DNA of 49,748 bases from Candidatus Rokubacteria bacterium 13_1_40CM_68_15 (GTDB lineage: Bacteria > Methylomirabilota > Methylomirabilia > Rokubacteriales > CSP1-6). The stretch is from the NCBI GenBank assembly GCA_001917585.1, contig MNEG01000064.1:1-49748 (forward strand). The letters run 5' to 3'. The translations under genes were made by a program, and so were the position numbers. The notes beneath the pieces were generated by a model. The model was given only the letters and a program-made list of their open reading frames with translations. It was not told the origin of the DNA and did no database searches. Below, in pieces: positions 1 to 7,797 of this stretch (its first letter is position 1; every line of letters starts with the position of its first letter).

Positions 1-599
1 ACGTCGGGATCCTCGCGAAGCGCGGCCCGCAGCGCGCTGGCGAAGTTCGACGAGTCGTGGCCGATCTCCCGCTGGCTGACCACGCAGTTGATGTCCTCGT
101 GCGAGAACTCGATCGGATCCTCAATGGTGATGATGTGGTCGTTGCGGTTGCGGTTGATGAAGTCGATCATCGCCGCCAGCGTCGTGGACTTGCCCGAGCC
201 CGTGATGCCGGTGACGAGGACCATACCCCGCCGCTCCATGGCCAGCTTCTCGAGCACCTGGGGCAGGCCGAGCTCCTCGAACTTCGGCTTCTTCGCCGGG
301 ATGGCCCGCATCACGGCACGGATGTGGCCAGTGGCGAGGAAGAGGTTGACGCGGAAACGGCCGTGGTCGCGCACCGCATAGGCGATGTCGACCTCACGCC
401 CGTCCTTGAGCTGGCCGTAGCTGCGCTCGCTGAGGACGTGCCGAGCCATGTCCTCCATCTCGCCGACGCTGACCACGCCGAGATCGGGCTGGGGCACCAG
501 CCGGCCGTGGACGCGAAGGACCGGGGGCGAGTTCGGCTTGAGGTGCAGGTCGGACGCGCCGCGCTCGACGCTTCTGATGAGCAGCTTGTCGAGGTCCAT
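1..599 (-). CDS. pilT: Type IV pilus retraction ATPase PilT (3' part outside window)
   Basis: Hexameric ATPase that drives pilus retraction and twitching motility from the cytoplasmic base of the pilus. Only the first 199 or so codons are in the window; the gene continues past position 1. The translation opens MDLDKLLIRSVERGASDLHL, the usual PilT N-terminal domain, followed by a Walker A motif GITGSGKST at residues 131-139 and the Asp-box region TIEDPIEF near residues 148-155. The start is the ATG at 599, which directly abuts the recA stop codon (600-602), so the two are very probably cotranscribed. The pairing with recA is unusual for pilT, which often sits near other pil genes or alone. The family assignment is secure; the missing Walker B and C-terminal region cannot be checked here. 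Confidence 0.93.
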   Translation of the reverse strand, partial: MDLDKLLIRSVERGASDLHLKPNSPPVLRVHGRLVPQPDLGVVSVGEMEDMARHVLSERSYGQLKDGREVDIAYAVRDHGRFRVNLFLATGHIRAVMRAIPAKKPKFEELGLPQVLEKLAMERRGMVLVTGITGSGKSTTLAAMIDFINRNRNDHIITIEDPIEFSHEDINCVVSQREIGHDSSNFASALRAALREDPD

Positions 600-2684
600 C
601 TACTTGATCGCCGCCGGCGCCCGGAGCCCGAGCGTCTCGCGCAGCTTGGCCTCGAGATCGGCCAGCACGGCGGGATTCTCTTGCAGGTACTTCTTGGCGT
701 TCTCGCGTCCCTGCCCGATCCGCTCGTTCTTCAAGCTGTACCAGGTGCCTGACTTCTCGACGATACCCTGCTCGACGGCCGCATCGAGCAGCGTTCCCGC
801 CTTGGAGATGCCCTCGCCATAAATGACGTCGAACTCGGCGTCGCGGAACGGTGGCGCCAGCTTGTTCTTCACCACCTTGGCGCGCGTGCGGACGCCCACT
901 GAGTCCGTGCCCTGCTTGATGGTCTCGATGCGGCGCACGTCGATGCGCACGGATGCGTAGAACTTCAACGCGCGTCCGCCGGGGGTGGTCTCCGGCGAGT
1001 TGTGGACGACGACGCCGTCGGCAAGATACGTGTGGCTTCCCTGGACTTCGAGATCATAGCGATGCGCACCGCGCGTTGCTGGTTTGATGTAGCACCTCGC
1101 GATTGAAACCGGGACAGTTCGCAGCCGACGGCGGCTGGCGAGGTCTTCATTGCTGAACTCAGGGTGCCACGTAAACCGGCCGCGGCAGGACGGATGCAGC
1201 TTGTAATCGACGGCGGGGTGCAGATATGGCGCGATGAGAGCATGGAACCGCGCGGTATCTTGTGCGCTGAACGCGAAGCCGCGACCATCGTCACGGACCC
1301 GCTCGAACCCGAGCCGTCGAAGAGTCGCGAGTACTGCAGAACGTGCGTCGCTCTTCAAGGCTGTGTTGTAGAGGACTGCCTTACCCTTGCCCCATCGTTC
1401 GAACGAACCCATGAAAGATCCATCGTCTCCGTACCAAACCGCCAAACCCCGGGCATCCAATCGATTGAGTAGCGACGCGCTTGCGTCACGACGCCCACTT
1501 TCATCATAAAGCCCGGCGTGAAATTCCGTGAGCGCTGGCATAGTAAGAGTGCTGAAGCCCACCCCATTACCGACCCTCCCGATAGCGCGAGAGAACGGCT
1601 GAAGCATTGTGTGCTTCCATTCAAGATAGGCCTTCTGCGCGGGGGCATGTCCCACCCGGAAATGCGCTGAGTGATGGCCGACCATCCTGATCGAGCCGTC
1701 ACCGAGAGTACCTCCCAGCAGTAACTGCCATTGAGTGTCGGTCAGGACATAATCGGGCATCGCGAAAAGCACCTGATCACCGACACGGAGGTCCTCAGCC
1801 GAAACCTCCCCGTCGGGTGTCAGGATTGTATGATTCGGCGTGACGGCGAAGCAGCGGCGACGTGCAGGACCACCCCGAACCTCAAACTGCAGGAAATAGT
1901 CCGCCTTCCCGTTGTCGAACCAGTTGACAATCGGACTTGCGACGACCTGTCCAGTCTTCCCATCATACGAAAGGACCTCGACGGCTCGTCGCCGGCGTAC
2001 GAGACGACCGATCTTCTCTCTCGTGCCATCGGCGAGAAGAACACGCGTGTCGTGATGCAGGCACCCGAACATTACGCCTATCTTCTCGCGGATCTGGTTG
2101 ATGAAGATCACGACCGTGCCCGAGCGCGAGATGGCGGCGGTGAGCTTGCGGAGCGCCTGCGACATCAGCCGGGCCTGCAGGCCGGGCAGCGAATCGCCCA
2201 TATCGCCGTCGAGCTCGGCCTTGGGCACCAGCGCAGCGACGGAGTCGACCGTGATGACGTCCACCGCATTCGAGCGCACCAGCGTCTCGGCGATCTCGAG
2301 CGCCTGCTCGCCGGTGTCGGGCTGCGAGATCAGCAACTCGTCGATGTTGACGCCGAGCTTCCTGGCGTACGCGGGATCAAGCGCGTGCTCGGCATCGATG
2401 AACGCGGCGATGCCGCCCAGGCGCTGCGCTTCGGCGATGACGTGCAGCGCCAGCGTCGTCTTGCCGGACGATTCCGGCCCGTAGATCTCGCTGACGCGTC
2501 CACGAGGCAGGCCGCCGATGCCGAGCGCGGCATCGAGACTGAGCGCGCCCGTGGGAATGACCCCGATCTCCTCGAGCGGACCGCCGGCGCCGAGCCGCAT
2601 GACAGCGCCCTTACCGAACTGCCGCTCGATCTGGGCGATCGCGAGGTCGAGAGCCTGTCGCCGGTCGCTCTTCCCTTCCGCCAT
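600..2684 (-). CDS. recA: Recombinase RecA precursor with in-frame intein
   Basis: DNA strand-exchange protein of homologous recombination and SOS signalling. The ATG at 2684 is chosen because GGGAGAA lies just upstream and the protein then opens [10 protein letters not shown]; an open frame extends 27 codons further but lacks RecA similarity. Walker A GPESSGKT is at residues 69-76. The 694-aa precursor is split by a 355-aa intein (precursor residues 208-562) inserted after KIGVMFG and before SPETTPGG. Spliced RecA would be 339 aa, normal for the family. The C-extein carries the expected [10 protein letters not shown] and the C-terminal DNA-binding region. Function requires protein splicing. 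pilT follows directly, probably in the same transcript. Confidence 0.96.
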   Translation of the reverse strand: MAEGKSDRRQALDLAIAQIERQFGKGAVMRLGAGGPLEEIGVIPTGALSLDAALGIGGLPRGRVSEIYGPESSGKTTLALHVIAEAQRLGGIAAFIDAEHALDPAYARKLGVNIDELLISQPDTGEQALEIAETLVRSNAVDVITVDSVAALVPKAELDGDMGDSLPGLQARLMSQALRKLTAAISRSGTVVIFINQIREKIGVMFGCLHHDTRVLLADGTREKIGRLVRRRRAVEVLSYDGKTGQVVASPIVNWFDNGKADYFLQFEVRGGPARRRCFAVTPNHTILTPDGEVSAEDLRVGDQVLFAMPDYVLTDTQWQLLLGGTLGDGSIRMVGHHSAHFRVGHAPAQKAYLEWKHTMLQPFSRAIGRVGNGVGFSTLTMPALTEFHAGLYDESGRRDASASLLNRLDARGLAVWYGDDGSFMGSFERWGKGKAVLYNTALKSDARSAVLATLRRLGFERVRDDGRGFAFSAQDTARFHALIAPYLHPAVDYKLHPSCRGRFTWHPEFSNEDLASRRRLRTVPVSIARCYIKPATRGAHRYDLEVQGSHTYLADGVVVHNSPETTPGGRALKFYASVRIDVRRIETIKQGTDSVGVRTRAKVVKNKLAPPFRDAEFDVIYGEGISKAGTLLDAAVEQGIVEKSGTWYSLKNERIGQGRENAKKYLQENPAVLADLEAKLRETLGLRAPAAIK
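999..2063 (-). other. RecA intein with LAGLIDADG homing endonuclease
   Basis: In-frame protein intron of 355 aa starting with Cys (codon 2061-2063) and ending His-Asn (Asn codon 999-1001), followed by Ser+1 of the C-extein. Visible splicing blocks are A ([13 protein letters not shown]), B (TPNHT, His at intein residue 78), F ([16 protein letters not shown]) and G (VVVHN). Two dodecapeptide motifs, [12 protein letters not shown] (about 114-125) and [10 protein letters not shown] (about 207-216), mark an apparently intact LAGLIDADG endonuclease. The insertion point KIGVMFG/SPETT matches what I recall as the RecA-b site of Mycobacterium leprae. Base composition looks less GC-rich than the flanking recA exteins, consistent with horizontal arrival. 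Confidence 0.93.
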
Positions 2685-2710
2685 CGGGTTCTCCCTTCGG
2701 AGAATGTCTT

Positions 2711-2746
2711 GCGGGCATTCTAGGAGTGCCCGCCCGACGGCGTCAA
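2711..2746 (-). promoter_or_regulatory. recA promoter with overlapping inverted repeat
   Basis: Read on the minus strand, TTGACG (2741-2746) and TAGAAT (2717-2722) are separated by 18 bases, a good sigma-70-type -35/-10 pair. The predicted start lies about 25 bases before the recA ATG. A perfect 7-base inverted repeat GCGGGCA-N9-TGCCCGC (2711-2733) spans the -10 box, a plausible operator. No classical LexA box of the E. coli or Bacillus type is visible. The promoter is seen in sequence; operator function is inference. Confidence 0.6.
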
Positions 2747-2780
2747 TGTCTGAAGCGCGAGACAATCCTCCGGCGGGGCG

Positions 2781-2975
2781 TCAGCGGGTCGGTAGCGAGG
2801 TCACGAGGAGGCGGGGCAGGATGTTCGGCGCCACCAGGGTGGACGCCTTGGGGGGTGTGATGATCTGTGTCTGCCCGCCGCCGGCCGCCGACGGACCGAC
2901 GTTGGCGGACGCGGCACCGACGAAGCCGGCCACCGAGAACACCGCGGCGGCGATCACGACGAGATGATGTGACAT
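2781..2975 (-). CDS. Small secreted protein of unknown function
   Basis: A 64-aa frame whose first 24 residues look like a Sec signal peptide (hydrophobic VVIAAAVFSVAGFVGAA then ASA). The remaining 40 residues are Gly/Pro/Thr-rich with no motif I recognise. The start ATG at 2975 lies 8 bases beyond the mlaC stop, and a GAGGG ribosome-binding sequence overlaps that stop, which favours real translation in the mlaC operon. The frame ends about 100 bases before the recA start. It could be a minor envelope protein or a spurious frame in GC-rich DNA; only the signal peptide and ribosome-binding site support it. Confidence 0.45.
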   Translation of the reverse strand: MSHHLVVIAAAVFSVAGFVGAASANVGPSAAGGGQTQIITPPKASTLVAPNILPRLLVTSLPTR

Positions 2976-2983
2976 GGCCGCCC

Positions 2984-3631
2984 TCAGTTGCTCGCCGCCC
3001 GGGCCTTCACGTCGATGGGATCGGTGCGCTCTTCGAGCTTGATGCGAAGACGCTTGATGAGCTCGGGATAGTTACCGGTCTGGAGGATCTTGTTGAACTG
3101 GCTGCGGTAGTTCGCGACCAGGCTCACGCCTTCGATCGTCACGTCGTACGCTTGCCACTTCTGACCGCGAGCGACCATCCGGTAGTCCACCGGGATCTCG
3201 GTGCCCTGCTTGGTGACGATGCGCGTGCGGACGACGGCCTGGTCGGTCTCCACGCTCTCCCCGACGTACGCGATCTTCTCGCCACTATACACCTCGATCC
3301 GCGATACGTAGGTGCGCTCGAGCAGATCGCCGAAGAGGCTCACCAGCTCTTCACGCTCGACGGCCGTGCGCTGCTGCCAGTGGTGGCCGATGGACCGCTT
3401 GGTGATCTCGGCGAAGTCGAAGAGCTCGTGGGCCACCTTGTGGATGGCGGCCCGGCGTTCGGCCTGCCGCATCTCGCCGCGGAGCTCCGGGTCGTCGAGA
3501 ATGCGAAGCACCCGCTGGATCGAGGCGCGCACCTGCTCCGTCGGTGTGGGTGCGGCCCAGGCGGCCAGCGCGATCGGCACCGTGAGGAGCATCGCTGCGG
3601 CGGAGACGAAGAGACGGCGGCCGGGATTCAT
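2984..3631 (-). CDS. mlaC: MlaC/Ttg2D-family periplasmic phospholipid-binding protein
   Basis: Periplasmic carrier that shuttles phospholipids between outer- and inner-membrane Mla complexes (Tol_Tol_Ttg2 family). The 215-aa product begins MNPGRRLFVSAAAMLLTVP, a signal peptide ending around AWA-AP. The body has the family pattern of a helical N-terminal half with FAEITKRSIGHHW, then RTRIVTKQG, VDYRMVARGQKWQAYDV and a YRSQFNKIL segment near the C-terminus. The ATG at 3631 overlaps the stop of an upstream small frame (ATGA) and is preceded by a run of G. The partner genes mlaD, mlaE and mlaF are not in this window, so the system is either split or encoded elsewhere. Confidence 0.85.
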   Translation of the reverse strand: MNPGRRLFVSAAAMLLTVPIALAAWAAPTPTEQVRASIQRVLRILDDPELRGEMRQAERRAAIHKVAHELFDFAEITKRSIGHHWQQRTAVEREELVSLFGDLLERTYVSRIEVYSGEKIAYVGESVETDQAVVRTRIVTKQGTEIPVDYRMVARGQKWQAYDVTIEGVSLVANYRSQFNKILQTGNYPELIKRLRIKLEERTDPIDVKARAASN

Positions 3632-3783
3632 CGGCAGTCCCCCCGTGCGCGAAGCGTTCTGACCGGACGGCGCCAGATCTTGGCGGTCGCCGACTCGAGC
3701 AATGGCGCAACGGCAGCAATGGTCATCGTGAGTCCCAGGCACAACAACAGCGTGTCGATCAGACCGATCAGGCGATCGCTCAT
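3628..3783 (-). CDS. Small single-pass membrane protein upstream of mlaC
   Basis: A 51-aa frame starting MSDRLIGLIDTLLLCLGLT with one hydrophobic stretch of about 25 residues and a basic tail ending RTLRARGDCR. Its TGA overlaps the mlaC ATG in an ATGA junction, and GGAG lies about 9 bases before the ATG at 3783; both support coupled translation. No family recognised. In-frame ATG codons at 3792 and 3798 are alternatives. It might be a membrane partner of MlaC or simply a leader frame that sets mlaC translation. Confidence 0.45.
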   Translation of the reverse strand: MSDRLIGLIDTLLLCLGLTMTIAAVAPLLESATAKIWRRPVRTLRARGDCR

Positions 3784-4014
3784 GAGCGTCATCTCCATCC
3801 GTCCATCAGTCGATTCATCGAGCCCCCTGGTGCCCGGCGTGTGATAGCTCCGACGGTGGGGTGCTAATCGCAAAGGGTTTGCCAAGGCGGGGCGCCGGTG
3901 GTTTTGCGCCGCAAGTGCCCGGAAATTCGTCGTCGCTAGTGCGGATGCCCGGGTTCGGCGCAATGGCACACGGAGAGGCCCCGCGGAGATTCTCCTGGGA
4001 GCCCCGGTCTGAAG

Positions 4015-4632
4015 TTACCGGGCTGCGGCGGTGGTGCCCTGGCTGGGAGACGCCGACAGAGGCCAGGCGGCGATGATCGAGTAGCGCGCGCCGCGGGGCG
4101 AGAGCTCGCTCCGCATCAGCGCGAGCCGGTCCACCGTCAGCCGTCCGAACCGATGGCCGGCGCCGGCGGCCAACGCCGACGCGAGGTGCCTGTCGCGGCC
4201 GGGCTCGCGCACGCGACCGAGCGTGACGTGGCCTGAGAATGGCCGCTCTTCGGGTGCGAAGCCCTGACCGGCGAGCGCTCCATCGACCGAGCGGGCGAGC
4301 CTGGCGGCGGCGTCGGCGCCGCTCTCGAGGCCCGCCCACAGCACGCGTGGCCGTGTCGGCGACGGAAAGGCCCCGAGCCCCACGACGGCAAGCTCGAAGG
4401 GCGCGACGGCGGCGGCCACCAGGGCCAGCCCTGATACCGCGTGCTCCAGCCGCTCGGGCTCCACGTGGCCAAGGAACTTGAGCGTGAGGTGGAGATTGTC
4501 ACGCGCGACCCATGATACGTCGCGGCCGACGGGCCTCAACCGCTCTATCTCCGCGTCCAGCGCGGACCGCACCGTGTCGGGCAACAGGATGGCCAGGAAC
4601 GCCCGGATGCCGGCTATTGACCTTCCTCCCAC
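4015..4632 (-). CDS. thpR: RNA 2',3'-cyclic phosphodiesterase (2H family)
   Basis: Cytoplasmic 2H phosphoesterase of the ThpR/2'-5' RNA ligase family, about 200 aa as expected. Both signature H-x-T/S motifs are present: HLTLKFLG near residues 48-55 and HVTLGRV near residues 134-140. The reading frame overlaps the end of the upstream TPR gene by 19 bases. The start is uncertain: the only standard start is ATG 4632, but codons 2-4 themselves read GGAGGAAGG, a perfect ribosome-binding sequence. Family members usually begin close to RAFLAI, so a non-standard start (ATA or ATC) about 7-13 bases further on is possible. Confidence 0.85.
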   Translation of the reverse strand: MGGRSIAGIRAFLAILLPDTVRSALDAEIERLRPVGRDVSWVARDNLHLTLKFLGHVEPERLEHAVSGLALVAAAVAPFELAVVGLGAFPSPTRPRVLWAGLESGADAAARLARSVDGALAGQGFAPEERPFSGHVTLGRVREPGRDRHLASALAAGAGHRFGRLTVDRLALMRSELSPRGARYSIIAAWPLSASPSQGTTAAAR

Positions 4633-5309
4633 ATCCGGAGCAAGTCTTCGAGTCCGGCACGACGGTCGGGATCCCGCTCGAGGGCGAGCGCGGACTTGAG
4701 GTCGGCGAGCGCTCCCGCATGGTCACCCGCCAGCTCCCGGTCGAGCGCTCGACGGGCCAGCGCGCGGCCGTCACTGGCGTCCGGCGGCGGCGCGCCGGCC
4801 TCGCGGCGGAGCGCGTCAGCACGACGCTCCATCGCCGCGCGCACCTCGGGTTCCTTGGCCAGCTTCATCGCCTCGCTCCAGTCGGCGCGGGCGCCGAGCG
4901 CGTCACCGGATCGAAGCCGCGCGATTCCACGATTGAAGACGGCGAGGGCGAAGCCCGGGCGGACCTGGGCGGCGCTCGTGAAATCGGCGGCAGCTCCTTT
5001 CGGATCACCGGCGACGAGCCGCGCGTTGCCCCGGTTGAACAGGATCTCGGCGTCGTTGGGCGTGAGCTGCAGCGCGCTCGTGAAGTCTGCGATGCCGCCG
5101 GCCGTGTCGCCGAGACGGATGCGTGTCGTGCCACGGTTCGTATACGCCGCGGAGCTCGGTTGCTCGCGCACGGCCTGGTCGAACGCGGCCAGCGCACGAC
5201 GGTAGCGGCCTTGTTCGTAGAGCATGAGGCCCCGCTCGAGCGCCGGGGGCTTGGCGCAGCCGCCCAGCAGCGCCACCGCGAGCACGACCAGGACGAGACG
5301 GACGATCAT
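4614..5309 (-). CDS. TPR-repeat lipoprotein
   Basis: A 231-aa protein starting MIVRLVLVVLAVALLGGCAK, a lipoprotein signal with lipobox LGGC, so probably lipid-anchored in the envelope. At least four tetratricopeptide repeats follow (motifs such as YEQGRYRRALAAFDQA, YTNRGTTRIRLGD, LFNRGNARLVAGD and VFNRGIARLRSGD), then a second TPR-like hairpin near the C-terminus. TPRs mediate protein-protein contacts; the partner is unknown. The ATG at 5309 is chosen because it overlaps the cinA stop (ATGA), and an open upstream extension lacks a signal peptide. It lies in the pgpA-cinA-TPR-thpR string of overlapping genes. Confidence 0.85.
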   Translation of the reverse strand: MIVRLVLVVLAVALLGGCAKPPALERGLMLYEQGRYRRALAAFDQAVREQPSSAAYTNRGTTRIRLGDTAGGIADFTSALQLTPNDAEILFNRGNARLVAGDPKGAAADFTSAAQVRPGFALAVFNRGIARLRSGDALGARADWSEAMKLAKEPEVRAAMERRADALRREAGAPPPDASDGRALARRALDRELAGDHAGALADLKSALALERDPDRRAGLEDLLRMWEEGQ

Positions 5310-6541
5310 CGGGACGCGAGCAGCGCGCGCCGCAACAGGTCGAGCGCCGCCTGCGCTGACTGCCACTTCACCGCCGCGCGATCACCGTCGAAGAGAAAGC
5401 GGTGAGCGGCGACCTGGCCGTTGACGACGACACCGATCCACACGGTGCCGACGGGCTTGGTGGCTGTTCCGCCGTCGGGGCCAGCGATCCCGGTGACCGC
5501 CAGCCCGCACGCGCTGCCAGCGAGCCGGCAGACGCCGCGCACCATCGCCTCCGCGCACTGGCCGCTCACCGCCCCGTGAACACGCAACACCTCCTCGGGC
5601 ACGCCGAGCAGCTCCTGCTTGGCGCGGTTCGTGTAGACCATCACTCCACGCTCGAAGTACGCCGAAGAGCCGGGAACGCTGGTGATCCTGTGTCCGACGA
5701 GACCGCCCGTGCACGATTCCGCGACCGACACCATCAAGCCCCGCTGGGCGAGCATACGGCCGACGACACGCTCGAGCGTGTCGCCGTCACGGCCGAAGCA
5801 GTCGTCGCCGAGGCGCTCGGCGACCTTCGCTTCGACCGCCGCGAGCGTCTCCTCGGCGGCGCTCGGGATCGCGCCACGTGCGCGGAGTCTCACCCACACC
5901 TCGCCCGACGCGGGAAGCGTGGTGACCTCGACGTCGCCGCCAGCGCCGCGAGACCCGAGCCACTCGGCGAGCCGGGTCTCCATCTCTCCCAGATCGACGC
6001 CCGCCGTCCTGAGCGTCCTCACCGCGAGCGCGGGCCGGCCCGCCGCGCGCGAGCGCGCATACGGTACGAGATGCTGTTCGATCATGCGGGCGAGGCCGGC
6101 GCCCGGCGTCAGCACGATCCAGACGCGGCCCTGACTGTCGACCAGCCATCCTGGCTCAGCGCCGTCGGCCGTCCACACGCTCGCGCCCTGGGGAACGAGG
6201 ACGAGGCGCTCGATCCCGCGCGGTAGCGGCCGACCGCGGCTCCGCGCCGCCTCTTCGAGTCCCGCACGCATCCGCTCGCTCGGCATCAGGCGGGCACCGG
6301 TCATGTCCGCGAGTGCGCGGCGCACGATGTCGCCGGCAGTGGCGCCAGGCCCGACCAGGACGATCGTGAGGTCGCTCGGCGCGGCGAGCGCCTCTTCGAG
6401 GGCCACGTCGTCGTCTTCGACGGCGACACGCGCAGTCACGGGCGTCCCGGCTGCGGCCAGCGCCGTCGTCAAGGTCGTCATCGCCTCGTCGGCGGAATCG
6501 AGAGCCGTCCCCGCGACCACCAGGCGAGCGGTCACGGCCAC
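5306..6541 (-). CDS. cinA: CinA-family protein with nicotinamide-nucleotide amidase domain
   Basis: 411 aa, the usual CinA length. The C-terminal PncC domain (about 245-405) is well kept: VSVAESCTGGLVGHRIT with the Ser-Thr active region, FERGVMVYTNRAK, AVSGQCAEAM and AVTGIAGPDGG. It deamidates nicotinamide mononucleotide in pyridine-nucleotide salvage. The N-terminal MoaB/MogA-like half is degenerate: the GDE and GGLGPT motifs expected for the ADP-ribose pyrophosphatase activity are replaced by sequence such as VLVGPGATAGD. The protein may therefore be amidase-only. It overlaps pgpA by 10 bases and the TPR gene by 4, so the three are cotranscribed. Confidence 0.85.
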   Translation of the reverse strand: MAVTARLVVAGTALDSADEAMTTLTTALAAAGTPVTARVAVEDDDVALEEALAAPSDLTIVLVGPGATAGDIVRRALADMTGARLMPSERMRAGLEEAARSRGRPLPRGIERLVLVPQGASVWTADGAEPGWLVDSQGRVWIVLTPGAGLARMIEQHLVPYARSRAAGRPALAVRTLRTAGVDLGEMETRLAEWLGSRGAGGDVEVTTLPASGEVWVRLRARGAIPSAAEETLAAVEAKVAERLGDDCFGRDGDTLERVVGRMLAQRGLMVSVAESCTGGLVGHRITSVPGSSAYFERGVMVYTNRAKQELLGVPEEVLRVHGAVSGQCAEAMVRGVCRLAGSACGLAVTGIAGPDGGTATKPVGTVWIGVVVNGQVAAHRFLFDGDRAAVKWQSAQAALDLLRRALLASR

Positions 6542-7002
6542 CGCAGCACTCCGCGCAACACACCGACGACCGCCAGGGTATAAAGGCCCGCGATCAGGTC
6601 GTCCACCATGACGCCCACACCACCCGGGAGCGACTGGCTGCCGCGCGCCGGTGGCGGCTTCACGACGTCGAAGACCCGAAAGAGAACGAACGCGACCGCG
6701 AGCACGGCAGGCGTCAACGGCAGGGCGAGAACGGAGAGCGCCATACCCGCTACCTCGTCGATGACGATGGCCCCCGGATCTTTGCCGCCCAGCAGCATTT
6801 CGGCGCGGTGAGCCGCCCAGACGCCGATGAGAGTCACGACGATGAAATACGCGATGAGCCCGGGACGCGAGAACGGCACCAGCCAGAGAATGGCGACGGC
6901 GACCAGGCTGCCCGCGGTGCCGGGCGCCACCGGCGAATAGCCGACGCCACCGACGGTGGCGACGGTCAGCGCCACGCGATCCGTGACGGAGCGCGTGTGC
7001 AT
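6532..7002 (-). CDS. pgpA: Phosphatidylglycerophosphatase A
   Basis: Inner-membrane enzyme that dephosphorylates phosphatidylglycerophosphate to phosphatidylglycerol. The 156-aa product carries the PgpA motifs in order: GVGYSPVAPGTAGSL (about 19-33), IVIDEVAGM (about 79-87, acidic catalytic residues), LFRVFDVVKPPPA (about 107-119) and GGVGVMVDDLIAGL (about 127-140), with several hydrophobic segments. The start is taken at ATG 7002, which gives the family's normal N-terminus; a longer open frame upstream is unrelated sequence. First gene of the pgpA-cinA-TPR-thpR unit; pgpA-cinA linkage is common in bacteria. Confidence 0.88.
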   Translation of the reverse strand: MHTRSVTDRVALTVATVGGVGYSPVAPGTAGSLVAVAILWLVPFSRPGLIAYFIVVTLIGVWAAHRAEMLLGGKDPGAIVIDEVAGMALSVLALPLTPAVLAVAFVLFRVFDVVKPPPARGSQSLPGGVGVMVDDLIAGLYTLAVVGVLRGVLRWP

Positions 7003-7153
7003 GGAGGTCGGTCCGACGGCCTCGACCACGAGGCCTACTCTACATGACGCACCAGGGCAGACCGATGCAGTCCCGCACGCGGTTGCACGCCCGAGTGCGG
7101 AACGTGCCGGCCCTGAGGCCCGCGAAAATCGTGGGGATCGCCGCTCCCGGGCA

Positions 7154-7186
7154 GGGCACGGCGGTTGCACCGCGTAATGAGCAGAC
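7154..7186 (+). promoter_or_regulatory. Sigma-54-type promoter of the PEP-CTERM gene
   Basis: The element GGGCACGGCGGTTGCA (7154-7169) matches the -24/-12 consensus TGGCACGNNNNTTGCW at all but the first base, with GG and GC exactly 10 bases apart. The predicted start near 7180 leaves a leader of about 27 bases containing GGGAGGGAC before the ATG at 7207. Eight bases after TTGC comes ATGAGCAGAC (7177-7186), found at the same spacing in front of the metalloprotease gene. Established knowledge: PEP-CTERM/exosortase loci are often tied to sigma-54 and the PrsK/PrsR regulators. Confidence 0.65.
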
Positions 7187-7206
7187 GTCGATTCTCGGGA
7201 GGGACA

Positions 7207-7797
7207 ATGGTCCGTCTGCTGATGCTCGCCGCCGCTCTGGTCCTGACCGTGACCGCTCCGGCGCTCGCGGATCCGACCGCGCTCTCGTATACGTTCGACT
7301 GGACGATCACGAGCCGGTACGCCGAGTTCAACTTCGGCCCGCCGCTGGTATTCACCAGCTCCCAGGCCGCGACGGTGACCGGCCACGGGCCCATTTCGGT
7401 CACGCCGTTCAGCGGCGGCCTGCAGTTCGCGTGGGCCGACAGCAAGACGTCCGGGACGGCGATCTTTCCCTTCGTCAGTTCCCCGACCGACAGCTTCGTC
7501 TATTCGACAGGGATCGACGGCGCACCCATGGCGCGCGGCGCGCTCCCGAGGAATCTGGGCTTTTACGACCCGGTCGGAGACCCGTTGGCGCCGGACAGCT
7601 TCACGCTGAGCTTCGGGTCGGGGACGGACTGCAGCAGGTTCTTCGTCCAGTCGGGCGGCGCTTGCAACTTCCAGTTCGAGAGCATGTTCTCGGGATCGGC
7701 CCAGCGGGCGTCGGTCGGGGCGCCCGAACCCACGACCCTCGCGATCATGGGGATCGGGCTGATCTTCGCCGGTTCGCTCAGACGCCGGCGGCGCTGA
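7207..7797 (+). CDS. PEP-CTERM sorting-domain protein
   Basis: 196-aa exported protein. It starts MVRLLMLAAALVLTVTAPALA, a clear signal peptide, and ends in a PEP-CTERM tripartite tail: APEPTTLAIMG, a short hydrophobic helix (IGLIFAG) and five Arg. Exosortase recognises and cleaves such tails, so the product is probably delivered to the surface or matrix. The middle is Ser/Thr/Gly/Phe-rich with two Cys pairs and no recognised domain. The ATG at 7207 is chosen for its strong GGGAGGGAC site; in-frame ATGs at 7165 and 7177 would spoil the signal peptide and lie at or before the predicted transcript start. The 3' end overlaps rimO by 20 bases, convergently. No exosortase gene is in this window. 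Confidence 0.85.
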   Translation: MVRLLMLAAALVLTVTAPALADPTALSYTFDWTITSRYAEFNFGPPLVFTSSQAATVTGHGPISVTPFSGGLQFAWADSKTSGTAIFPFVSSPTDSFVYSTGIDGAPMARGALPRNLGFYDPVGDPLAPDSFTLSFGSGTDCSRFFVQSGGACNFQFESMFSGSAQRASVGAPEPTTLAIMGIGLIFAGSLRRRRR

